DNA of 11,986 bases from Thermofilaceae archaeon (GCA_027017165.1 JALURF010000051.1:2840-14825); one strand, 5' to 3'. Counted from the stretch's first letter, positions 1-5,496 are shown. A program made the numbers and translations. The notes: a model not told the origin generated them from the sequence alone.

Positions 1-466
1 CCGAACTCAGTTTTCCCAAGTTTTTGTACACCTTCCCTAGATAAAACTTGGAATCCGGGTCTTGAGGATCTAGCGAAGTAGCTTTTTTAAACGCGGATGC
101 CGCGTTTTCTAAGTCATTTTTAGCTAGAGCTATTAGGCCTAAGTTGTACCACGCTGAGGCGTTTCCGGAATCTACCGATACCGCTTTTTTAAAAGCTTCC
201 TCAGCCTCCTCGACGCGGCCTTTCTCTAACAGAGTTACGCCTAGATTATACCATCCATTCCCATTGTTCGGAGCCAACTCCACGCTTTTCTTAAACGCCC
301 TAATAGCTTCTTCATCTTTCCCCTGCATCACCAAAGCTAAACCGAGCATATTCCATAACTGGGGATTCTTAGGATCGCTCTTCAATAGGCTCCGGCATTT
401 ACGCTCTGCTTCCCTCGATCGGAGACTGTTCAGTAAATCTTCAATTTCGGCTATTTCTTTATCCAT
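1..466 (-). CDS. TPR-repeat protein, partial (C-terminus beyond window)
   Basis: This reading frame is open from an ATG at 466 to the left edge, giving 155 residues without a stop. After a short charged helix (about 1-30) it holds consecutive tetratricopeptide repeats: about 35-66 (LWNMLGLALVMQGKDEEAI), 69-102 (GWYNLGVTLLEKGRVEEAE), 103-136 (AWYNLGLIALAKNDLENAA), and a fourth beginning about 137 (FYLGKVYKNLGK). Each shows the W-x-x-L-G ... A-x-x-x-F-x-x-A-x-x-x-x-P pattern of the family. TPR arrays are protein-interaction scaffolds, so no specific partner or reaction can be named. No signal peptide or membrane segment is visible. The gene begins 4 bases after the stop of the small gene at 471-737, so the two are very likely co-transcribed and translationally coupled. 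The TPR assignment is firm; the biological role is unknown. Confidence 0.9.
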   Translation of the reverse strand, partial: MDKEIAEIEDLLNSLRSREAERKCRSLLKSDPKNPQLWNMLGLALVMQGKDEEAIRAFKKSVELAPNNGNGWYNLGVTLLEKGRVEEAEEAFKKAVSVDSGNASAWYNLGLIALAKNDLENAASAFKKATSLDPQDPDSKFYLGKVYKNLGKLSS

Positions 467-470
467 ATTA

Positions 471-737
471 TCACTCGGTCTTCATAGAATATTCAACATG
501 GTATTCGCTATCAGATATCTTCTCGATTTTAGAAATCTTAAATTTCAGTTTATCGTCCTCAATTTCGTATATTAGATCTTCAAACCAGTCATAGAGACAA
601 CAAGTATAACAGAGGTTTTCTCCAGTAAACCTAGCTACGAATCCATCTTCCTTTATGCGCAGTATATCTGCTCTAATTTTGCGATATTTATTGTAGTTAT
701 CAACGGCTTTTCCCAGTTTCTCTCTTAAATCCTCCAT
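471..737 (-). CDS. Small cysteine-containing protein of unknown function
   Basis: The protein has 88 residues and I do not recognise a family. It has a basic N-terminal helix, a central segment LCYTCCLYDWFEDLIYEIED carrying three cysteines followed by aromatic and acidic residues, and a C-terminal part that alternates like beta strands. The C-x-x-C-C cluster could bind a metal or form a disulphide, but one cluster alone is not a complete zinc site. An in-frame ATG also lies at 749. I prefer 737 because the TATA-like box centred near 763 predicts transcription starting close to 737, so the upstream ATG would fall outside the message. The gene is first in an apparent two-gene unit with the TPR gene, 4 bases downstream. 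Confidence 0.65.
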   Translation of the reverse strand: MEDLREKLGKAVDNYNKYRKIRADILRIKEDGFVARFTGENLCYTCCLYDWFEDLIYEIEDDKLKFKISKIEKISDSEYHVEYSMKTE

Positions 738-754
738 ACACCTTTGCATGTTCA

Positions 755-770
755 GAAATATATTTTAAAT
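755..770. promoter_or_regulatory. AT-rich TATA-like element, possibly shared by divergent genes
   Basis: The sequence GAAATATATTTTAAAT reads as a TATA-like box on both strands (TATATTTTAAAT on plus, ATTTAAAATATA on minus). Its centre near 764 lies 27 bases from the ATG at 791 on the right and 27 bases from the ATG at 737 on the left. That is the archaeal TATA-to-start distance in each direction and predicts leaderless transcripts both ways. Purines just upstream on the plus strand (CAGAA) resemble a BRE. Transcription itself is not shown by the sequence. Confidence 0.5.
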
Positions 771-790
771 CTACCGCCTATAGTCACTGC

Positions 791-1114
791 ATGAGTGTTA
801 GGTACGTGAGAAACCGCGATGTTAAGAAGGTACTGCTTGGAGTGCCTGCCGGGCATAAACATCTCAGACTAGCTGTCGAATTAGCGGATGATAAAGTCTT
901 GATATTCAGCGAGGCTACTATAGCTAACATAGTTCGAGCCTACATAAGCATCAAAACTCACCCGGTGAGGAGAGCTATAGAGCTAAAAGCAACGAGATTA
1001 ACCGCATGTTCCGAGCTCAAAGAAGGATACTCCGAGTATCAATTACTGGAAACATCTAGAGATGAGGAGGAAATAGTAGAGGAATTATCAGAGCTAATCG
1101 CCGAAGCCCAATAG
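791..1114 (+). CDS. Conserved-looking small protein of unknown function
   Basis: The protein has 107 residues and I recognise no named domain. The N-terminal half has strand-like segments (KKVLLGVPAGHKHLRLAVEL, KVLIF) and a helix (EATIANIVRAYISI). The middle, SIKTHPVRRAIELKATRL, is basic. The C-terminus is strongly acidic (SRDEEEIVEELSELIAEA) and probably helical. No cysteines suggesting metal binding, no signal peptide and no membrane helix are visible. The start is well placed: the ATG lies 27 bases from the centre of the AT-rich box at 755-770, consistent with a leaderless message. The stop is one base away from the stop of the convergent hydrolase gene. The normal codon pattern and promoter make it a real gene, but its function cannot be assigned. 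Confidence 0.75.
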   Translation: MSVRYVRNRDVKKVLLGVPAGHKHLRLAVELADDKVLIFSEATIANIVRAYISIKTHPVRRAIELKATRLTACSELKEGYSEYQLLETSRDEEEIVEELSELIAEAQ

Positions 1115-1115
1115 G

Positions 1116-1946
1116 CTATATTTCGAATGCATATCCGTCGTAAGCTATAGTTACGCCATAAGGCTCTAGTTTACGCACCATCTCCTCGTGAAGCGGACAA
1201 GTTATATGCGAGAAATGGGTAAGCACGAAGGGAGCACTACCATCTATAATATCATTCTCGACGAGCCATTTCCTAAAAGCCAGAGCCTCTCTAAAACCCA
1301 TATGATAAGGCCACAAGTGAGAACCTTCAATCCCCATCGTAGCCTCTACGATAACTGCGTCTAACTTTAACTTCTTAAGGAATTCTAAGACATCCTCGCT
1401 ATAGGGACCACTATCACAAGCGTATAGAAGAGTTCTATCTTCCCTCCTAATTATATAGTTTAAGGGGGTTTCATACCTATTTTTCACGGAGTGAACAGCT
1501 GGTATGGGAACTATTTTGTAAGCTCCAACTTTGATCTCTTTAAACGGTTTAAGAGCAGTAATCCTAATCCTTAAATTCCTTAACTCACCACGAAAATACT
1601 TACGTAGAAGACGCGCCACTACGTCGCTACCCAAAATTCTCAACTTCTCTACTTCTCCATTAACGAAAGGCCATCTTCTAAGCCTTAGTTCATGAAAGTA
1701 GAAATGATCTTCGTGTGAATGTGTAATAAGAATGTATCTGATTCTCCCTAATTCTATACCTAGTTCTAAACTACGAAGATAAACTTCAGGAGGTAAATCT
1801 ACGAGTAACTCAGAATCTATGCATATCGACGATCGAGCACGGAGATTTTTGCCTCCCTTTTCCCTAGCGGATGAACATCTATTACATAGACAGAAACTTG
1901 CAGGATAACCCTCAGCCGAGGCTGTGCCTAAGAAGACTATTTTCAC
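1116..1946 (-). CDS. PhnP-like metallo-beta-lactamase-fold hydrolase
   Basis: The protein has 276 residues. It shows the metallo-beta-lactamase metal motif H76-S-H78-E-D80-H81, a further conserved H152, D178 in YACDSG, and C-terminal histidines in LTHFSH (244, 247). The N-terminus GTASAEGYPASFCLCNRCSS has the C-x-C-x-x-C arrangement (19, 21, 24) that in E. coli PhnP helps hold a structural zinc. PhnP is a cyclic-phosphate phosphodiesterase, and related proteins include PqqB-type and other phosphodiesterase-like hydrolases. No phosphonate (phn) genes are nearby, so the substrate is open. The start is GTG at 1946, preceded by the Shine-Dalgarno-like GGGGGGAG five bases upstream. A TTTAAA at 1979-1984 is placed for its own promoter. 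The fold and subfamily are confident; the substrate is not. Confidence 0.85.
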   Translation of the reverse strand: MKIVFLGTASAEGYPASFCLCNRCSSAREKGGKNLRARSSICIDSELLVDLPPEVYLRSLELGIELGRIRYILITHSHEDHFYFHELRLRRWPFVNGEVEKLRILGSDVVARLLRKYFRGELRNLRIRITALKPFKEIKVGAYKIVPIPAVHSVKNRYETPLNYIIRREDRTLLYACDSGPYSEDVLEFLKKLKLDAVIVEATMGIEGSHLWPYHMGFREALAFRKWLVENDIIDGSAPFVLTHFSHITCPLHEEMVRKLEPYGVTIAYDGYAFEI

Positions 1947-1949
1947 TAT

Positions 1950-1984
1950 CTCCCCCCATAATCTAGAGTGAGAGCCTCTTTAAA
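1950..1984 (-). promoter_or_regulatory. Promoter and ribosome binding site of the PhnP-like gene
   Basis: TTTAAA at 1979-1984 is a TATA-like box about 27 bases before a predicted start near 1955. It is followed by GGGGGGAG ending five bases before the GTG at 1946. This is what decides the GTG as start codon. It also separates the hydrolase from the upstream tnpB-like gene as an independent unit. Confidence 0.4.
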
Positions 1985-2014
1985 CTGTTTCATTTTTGAT
2001 GACTTAATAGTTGT

Positions 2015-3052
2015 TTATAGATTTGATGCTCTTATTGCCAAGAGGTATGCAGATGTTGTATGAATATCTAAGCCAAGCCTTCTAGCTAACGGTATCGCAT
2101 CTATCGACGTGTATGCTGGGCTAACTTGGATGAATATGCCCCTCTTCTTCTTCACCATTACCTTAGCGTGATTCAGTAACTCATTATGAGCAAACTTGGA
2201 TACCTTTCTGCTTGCTCTCTTACTCCTCATTTTTCTCTTAGGGATGTTGCCTATTTTCTCAAAAACAAAGTACTTTACGTTATGGTGGCAGGCATAATCT
2301 ATAAGCTTTGAAAGAGCCTTCAGCCTGAGATCTCTTGCCTTATTCCTAGAGAAGCCCGCTAAGATTACTTCAGAGAAGTGCTCATTCCTAACATCCCTTA
2401 TCCTACCATTAGAATCCACTATCACCATACAAATTCTATCTGAATTAATATCAAACCCAGCAATCAATCTTGCTTTGGTTGTTACTCTCGTTTTGGCTGT
2501 GTGCTTAGCATAAAGTTCTAGTGATAGGTGGATGTGCAAGTAGTATTTGTTATCATTAAGAACGACACTTGCCGAGTATGGTAGACCTTTTTCAGCTAGT
2601 TGAATTAGCTCATTTACTAACGCTATATGCCTTGAGCTGAACTTAACCTTAGCCTCAACCCATTCATGGTTACCATCAGCGTGGGGAATCTTGATTTTTA
2701 CCCTATCAATTGCTATCAACCTGATATTCCTATTACCTTTCTCACACCCTCTGCCAATACTGTATAGTTGTGGTTTCCTCAAGTTTACTTTCTCCTGTTC
2801 AAGATACATCAAGGCTCTCTTCACAGCCGAGTAGGCATATTGAGCATTATTTATGAACCTAGTAACCCTTTTCACTACTTCATTTACCTCAAGCCCTTCT
2901 TTCCTAAGAAGTCGATGACTCATTTCTACGGCATCTCTAAATAAACGCATGGTGTAGAGGAGCTTTGCTAGAGTGTACTTATCCTCGAAGCTTAGCCTAC
3001 CCTTTATCGTAACTTTTTCTTCACCACTATTTTCTCTCCTTCTACGTGCCAT
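2015..3052 (-). CDS. TnpB-like RuvC-fold protein lacking the zinc ribbon (IS200/IS605 accessory type)
   Basis: The protein has 345 residues. A TnpB-type N-terminal beta strand and helical region (from about residue 13, KVTIKGRLSFEDKYTLAKLL) is followed by a RuvC-like nuclease core. Visible are RuvC-I with D201 in AGFDINSDRICMVIVD, RuvC-II with E265 in VKYFVFEKIGNI, then VSPAYTSID, and a RuvC-III-like GLDIHTTSAYLLA with D329. In ordinary TnpB the segment after PxxTS holds a four-cysteine zinc ribbon; here it is replaced by about a dozen residues without cysteines, as in the 'TnpB-related accessory protein' branch. No TnpA transposase accompanies it, and the 68 bases after the stop contain no obvious omega-RNA or right end, so mobility is doubtful. 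The ATG at 3052 is preceded by GTGAT/GGGGGA, giving a plausible ribosome site inside the overlapping AbrB-like gene. Family assignment is confident. Whether it cuts DNA, binds it as a repressor, or is decaying is unknown. Confidence 0.85.
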   Translation of the reverse strand: MARRRRENSGEEKVTIKGRLSFEDKYTLAKLLYTMRLFRDAVEMSHRLLRKEGLEVNEVVKRVTRFINNAQYAYSAVKRALMYLEQEKVNLRKPQLYSIGRGCEKGNRNIRLIAIDRVKIKIPHADGNHEWVEAKVKFSSRHIALVNELIQLAEKGLPYSASVVLNDNKYYLHIHLSLELYAKHTAKTRVTTKARLIAGFDINSDRICMVIVDSNGRIRDVRNEHFSEVILAGFSRNKARDLRLKALSKLIDYACHHNVKYFVFEKIGNIPKRKMRSKRASRKVSKFAHNELLNHAKVMVKKKRGIFIQVSPAYTSIDAIPLARRLGLDIHTTSAYLLAIRASNL

Positions 3053-3150
3053 TCTATCACGTCCCCCGCTTTTAGATTTAGAGCTTTCCTCACAGCACTA
3101 GGGACGGCAGTAGTGTTTTTCTTAGAGATTCTAGTCTCAGCTATTTTCAC
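3004..3150 (-). CDS. AbrB/MazE/SpoVT-like DNA-binding protein overlapping the tnpB-like start
   Basis: This 48-residue product starts at GTG 3150. It contains KNTTAVPSAVRKALNLKAGD followed by VIEWHVEGEKIVVKKK, the swapped-hairpin pattern of AbrB/MazE proteins (strand, 'VP..VR..L.L..GD', strand, 'GEKIVV'). The start is well supported: AGGTGAT, a close match to the archaeal Shine-Dalgarno core, ends three bases before the GTG, and a TATA box (TTTATATA on this strand, 3181-3188) predicts transcription from about 3158. The last 49 bases overlap the first codons of the tnpB-like gene in a different frame, so the two should be co-transcribed. Such proteins usually bind operator DNA as dimers, as antitoxins or repressors. 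No toxin gene is adjacent, so regulation of the tnpB-like gene is the simplest inference. A frameshift linking both into one protein is the alternative. Confidence 0.75.
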   Translation of the reverse strand: MKIAETRISKKNTTAVPSAVRKALNLKAGDVIEWHVEGEKIVVKKKLR

Positions 3151-3180
3151 ATAATCACCTAGTAATAACCTAGGAAAAAC

Positions 3181-3188
3181 TATATAAA
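3181..3188. promoter_or_regulatory. TATA box of the AbrB/TnpB unit, possibly also used for the divergent RNA
   Basis: TATATAAA (TTTATATA on the minus strand) is a near-consensus archaeal TATA box. On the minus strand it predicts a start near 3158, just before the Shine-Dalgarno and GTG of the AbrB-like gene. Read on the plus strand, with purine-rich GGAAAAAC upstream, it predicts a start near 3211, at the beginning of the structured stretch. Confidence 0.5.
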
Positions 3189-3210
3189 ACTCTTTCTATT
3201 ACTTTACCTT

Positions 3211-3388
3211 AGCTATGCGATTCCGATGAAGGTTGAGGAGATGAATCCAAGTGTGCTCCTATGTCGGCGAGGGGAGTTAGGAGTAACATGACTGGCTCCC
3301 GTAGCAGGCATAGGAGTGAAACTCGGGTAATGAACGTCTACGTAGGCCTATTAATGCCTACCTAGACAAGAACCCTATTAATTTTTAT
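3211..3388 (+). ncRNA. Candidate structured non-coding RNA (or fossil tnpB 3' end with omega-RNA)
   Basis: No protein gene occupies 3151-3391. The stretch is richer in GC (about 53% over 3241-3300, by hand count) than the AT-rich flanks and holds nested complementary arms: 3254-3265 with 3307-3318 (12 pairs including three G-U, core CTCCTATG/CATAGGAG), inside it 3272-3280 with 3292-3300 (9 pairs including two G-U), and then hairpin 3336-3367 (11 of 12 pairs, 8-base loop), followed by T-rich DNA at 3377-3388. A TATA box at 3181-3188 fits a plus-strand start near 3211. Two short frames (MKVEEMNPSVLLCRRGELGVT from 3226, and one from 3288 ending at 3365) resemble TnpB C-terminal tails, so this could instead be the remnant right end of an IS605-type element, whose omega-RNA overlaps the tnpB 3' end. 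It does not resemble a tRNA, 5S rRNA, RNase P or SRP RNA that I can recognise. Confidence 0.35.
3336..3367. repeat. Inverted repeat / hairpin
   Basis: The arms GTCTACGTAGGC (3336-3347) and GCCTACCTAGAC (3356-3367) pair at 11 of 12 positions around an 8-base loop. Ten bases further on the plus strand is T-rich. It could be a terminator-like hairpin of the candidate RNA, the subterminal palindrome of an IS200/IS605 end, or a bidirectional stop between this region and the gene ending at 3392. Confidence 0.6.
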
Positions 3389-3391
3389 AAC

Positions 3392-3697
3392 TTAAGAAGG
3401 TAGTAAAACGAGTGAGGATATCTGCAAAATTTTAACTTCGGCTCCAAACTCTTTAGCTATAGAGGCTAGAAATGTAGCTAATTTGAATCCTCTAACGAGA
3501 TATGCGCTCTGTTGCAACATTTCTAGCTTTCCGGTGAGATTTTTTAAAGCTTCGATCCGCTTGTAAAAACTGGGGGTAGGCGTTTTAGCGCTTTTAAAAT
3601 CCCATAGAACAAGGTATAATTCGTCGGATTTTTCCTCCAGTATTCCTTCCTCCACTAATTTCAGACGTAGAATGTCTTCGAGAGCTTTACGGCCCAT
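3392..3697 (-). CDS. Small protein, possible Cas2/VapD-like ferredoxin fold
   Basis: The protein has 101 residues from the ATG at 3697. After an N-terminal helix (GRKALEDILRLKLVEEGI) comes a strand LYLVLWDF, a helix (SFYKRIEALKNLTG), a strand KLEMLQQSAYLVRG, a helix (KLATFLASIAKEFG) and a strand EVKILQI. This beta-alpha-beta...alpha-beta order, with Asp ending the first strand and 'Q.S.Y' in the second, resembles Cas2/VapD-type ferredoxin-like proteins. I saw no CRISPR repeats or cas genes in the window, so I do not call it Cas2. A TTG at 3706 could start a form three residues longer, but the TATA-like TTAAAATAA (3725-3734) predicts a start near 3702, favouring 3697. It is divergent from the gene at 3804. 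The fold is a weak pattern match and the function is unknown. Confidence 0.65.
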   Translation of the reverse strand: MGRKALEDILRLKLVEEGILEEKSDELYLVLWDFKSAKTPTPSFYKRIEALKNLTGKLEMLQQSAYLVRGFKLATFLASIAKEFGAEVKILQISSLVLLPS

Positions 3698-3767
3698 AAT
3701 GTCCAAAAAATAAAACCTATTAACTTTATTTTAATCTTGCGCTAGGGATTGCGAAGTAAAACCTGCC

Positions 3768-3775
3768 TTAAATAG
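3768..3775 (+). promoter_or_regulatory. TATA-like box of the DDxxD protein gene
   Basis: TTAAATAG, centred near 3771, predicts a transcription start near 3798, about six bases before the TTG at 3804. This start lies inside the palindrome at 3780-3801. It supports initiation at the TTG, since no ATG is available in frame near the start. Confidence 0.45.
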
Positions 3776-3779
3776 CTCT

Positions 3780-3801
3780 TTTCACCATAATTATGGTGAA
3801 A
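3780..3801. promoter_or_regulatory. 22-bp perfect palindrome at the transcription start (putative operator)
   Basis: The half-site TTTCACCATAA is followed directly by its exact reverse complement, with no spacer, giving 22 bp of perfect dyad symmetry. It starts five bases after the TATA-like box and ends two bases before the start codon, so a bound dimer would cover the transcription start. This is the classic position for a repressor operator. I did not see a second copy in the window, and the binding protein is unknown. Confidence 0.6.
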
Positions 3802-3803
3802 TC

Positions 3804-4526
3804 TTGTCTTTGCATGAAATCAGGACTGTTGATATATTTGGGAAAATATTACATAGAAACTACGGCGATAGAGCAAACGAGTTGATCGCTCGTTTGGAAT
3901 CTATAGAAGAGCTCGCACTAGCGATAGACGATATATGTGACGGAGTCTCCGGAGTTGAAGTAGCGAGAAAACTCGTTAACTCACTACTTAACCTGTTAAA
4001 ATTTGATAGAGAAATCCTGGAGATTATCTCTAAAGAGGGGAAAGGAGTTTTTGAAGAAAACGCCAAAATCCACAAAATTGCAAAAGAAATAGAAAAAGCA
4101 TCATCTGTAACATCTGTTCTAGCCTATTTAATCGAAGGATATACCGCTAGGGCGGCTTTAGCCGAATTATACTCTAAACTATCAAAGGTTTCCGGTTTTA
4201 CAGTAGACGAATTTGAGGTAAAAAACATAGTGGCGGCTTATTTCGTAATAGACGATCTAAGCGACCTTGATGAAGATCTGAAAAATGGCAGTCCAAACTT
4301 TGTAGCAGCTTTAAATAGAAATACATTTCTCGATTTCCAGATGAAAAGAGTTTTGTTAGAAATGGTATTTCTGCATTTTCTAGAAGAGGTAAGCGATAGA
4401 ACTGCGATTTCCGGACTTATCAATACATATAGGATGTACGAGGAGAGAGTATTTACGAAAAAAGAGGAAAAAACTATAGATCGCGTGGAGGAACACGCGG
4501 TGCCACTTCTACTGTCTGAGAGTTAG
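3804..4526 (+). CDS. All-alpha protein with two DDxxD motifs, function unknown
   Basis: The protein has 240 residues and is almost entirely predicted helix. It contains D42-D-x-x-D46 (LALAIDDICDG) and D150-D-x-x-D154 within YFVIDDLSDLDEDLKNGSPN. Paired aspartate-rich motifs of this kind bind Mg-diphosphate in class I isoprenoid synthases, which are also all-alpha, and 'DDxxDLxxDxxxG.PN' looks like their second motif. Against this, the spacing (about 108 residues) is shorter than usual, the first motif lacks the following Arg-Arg-Gly, and the protein is short. I therefore leave it as unknown with a possible distant link. No membrane segment or signal is seen. The start is TTG 3804 (TTG 3810 is possible), set by the TATA box and the 22-bp palindrome just upstream. 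Its stop overlaps the stop of the convergent membrane-protein gene by four bases. Confidence 0.75.
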   Translation: MSLHEIRTVDIFGKILHRNYGDRANELIARLESIEELALAIDDICDGVSGVEVARKLVNSLLNLLKFDREILEIISKEGKGVFEENAKIHKIAKEIEKASSVTSVLAYLIEGYTARAALAELYSKLSKVSGFTVDEFEVKNIVAAYFVIDDLSDLDEDLKNGSPNFVAALNRNTFLDFQMKRVLLEMVFLHFLEEVSDRTAISGLINTYRMYEERVFTKKEEKTIDRVEEHAVPLLLSES

Positions 4527-5494
4527 AGATATCTTATTAAATACCTTGCTATCTTATCCACGGTCTCGCGCTCTCGCCCATACTTAGCAACTACAACCAC
4601 TCCTCTAATTGCCTTCAAGAACATAAACGCGGAAATCAAAGTCATTAAAAATCCGCTATATGCCCCAAAGCAAATAGCGCGAAGGCTTAGACCTGCGAAA
4701 AACACGATCCCAGCTAAAAGGAGAGAAGCCACAGCAGCCCCGATGGAGATAACTCTGAAAACTTTACCCGTAGGTATTTCAGCATAAACTATCTTAGAAT
4801 CAGAGGCGTCCGCTAAGAAACGATACTGCCTACCTCCATACCTATACGTAATCCTATAAACAGGTATGTGCACGTACATCATATCCTCCACGGATATTCT
4901 CGTAGAAGGGTCAAAACTTACCCTCGTTAAACCAATTTTCTCTAATTTTTTCCTTAAAGAATCCAGAGCTTTTCTAAACGCTCTCTCCTTAGCCTTCTCC
5001 GGGCTAACGTTTGCGTTTAAAACTTTCGCGCCCAGCGATTTAACAACCTGGCTGTTATAGTAAATCTTCCCTCGAACACTAAACTCATAACCTGAGAGCA
5101 CGGTAGAGTACATCTCCTCGGCTGCTGGAATAGCTATCGTTAAAGTCTCATGCTCTACTCCCGTAACTCTGGAAGATCTCGCCTTTTTATACGCTGAGTA
5201 AACTGCTTTAACATCTAATCTGAAAACCCAATACGGATATAAAGTTAAATCGTATCCCGTCATAGAGGCTTTTACCAGGATATCATCGGGGGTTTCCGGT
5301 TTCCTCAAAGCCCACTCCTTAAATATATCAAATATCTCTCGAGGCCTATAATTCACCATACCCATTCTATGATCCTTTACTACTTCTCCGCCTTTAACGA
5401 ACGTTGTTCCACAGTAGGGACACGTAATTACGTTCTCATACACTGTAACACTGATAGGAGCACTACAATAGGGACAAACAACTTCTTCGCTCAT
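4523..5494 (-). CDS. Zinc-ribbon membrane protein, paralogue 2
   Basis: The protein has 323 residues. An N-terminal zinc ribbon has C7-P-Y-C10 and C25-P-Y-C28. A long soluble domain follows, with LYPYWVFRLDVKAVYSAYKK near 85-105 and HIPVYRITYRYGGRQYRFLADA near 209-230. Two hydrophobic segments near 248-268 and 273-295 end in a basic tail. The ribbon and domain probably sit in the cytoplasm, anchored by the C-terminal helices. It is homologous to the gene just upstream (5497-6675): same ribbon, same 'P-x-W ... D' motif, same 'Y-x-x-x-Y/F-x-A ... A-E-(I/L)-P' segment before the membrane helices. I prefer ATG 5494 to ATG 5509 because GGAGGGG sits six bases before it, and that upstream ATG is itself part of this ribosome site. 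It is translationally coupled to its paralogue (stop at 5497). I know no function for the family. Confidence 0.8.
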   Translation of the reverse strand: MSEEVVCPYCSAPISVTVYENVITCPYCGTTFVKGGEVVKDHRMGMVNYRPREIFDIFKEWALRKPETPDDILVKASMTGYDLTLYPYWVFRLDVKAVYSAYKKARSSRVTGVEHETLTIAIPAAEEMYSTVLSGYEFSVRGKIYYNSQVVKSLGAKVLNANVSPEKAKERAFRKALDSLRKKLEKIGLTRVSFDPSTRISVEDMMYVHIPVYRITYRYGGRQYRFLADASDSKIVYAEIPTGKVFRVISIGAAVASLLLAGIVFFAGLSLRAICFGAYSGFLMTLISAFMFLKAIRGVVVVAKYGRERETVDKIARYLIRYL

Positions 5495-5496
5495 AG

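Noticed and set aside
144..575. 143-residue plus-strand open frame at the left edge
   Set aside because: It is antisense to the clear TPR repeats and the small gene at 471-737; its Ser/Leu/Phe-rich translation is typical of a reversed coding strand.
3012..3024. Programmed -1 frameshift between AbrB-like and TnpB-like genes as an annotated feature
   Set aside because: The A-run is short, the heptamer is not a canonical slippery site, and the tnpB-like gene has its own ATG with a ribosome-site-like sequence, so it is kept only as a hypothesis.
3211..3388. tRNA, 5S rRNA, RNase P RNA or SRP RNA
   Set aside because: The conserved sequence blocks of these RNAs are not visible and the helices do not fit their known layouts.
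2015..3391. Complete IS200/IS605 insertion sequence with defined ends
   Set aside because: There is no tnpA, no matching pair of terminal palindromes, and no recognisable right end after the tnpB-like stop.
3392..3697. Calling the small protein Cas2 and inferring a CRISPR locus
   Set aside because: No repeat array, cas1 or other cas gene is present in the window; only the fold pattern is suggestive.
3804..4526. Annotation as a polyprenyl diphosphate synthase
   Set aside because: Two DDxxD motifs are present, but the spacing, flanking residues and length do not match the family well enough.
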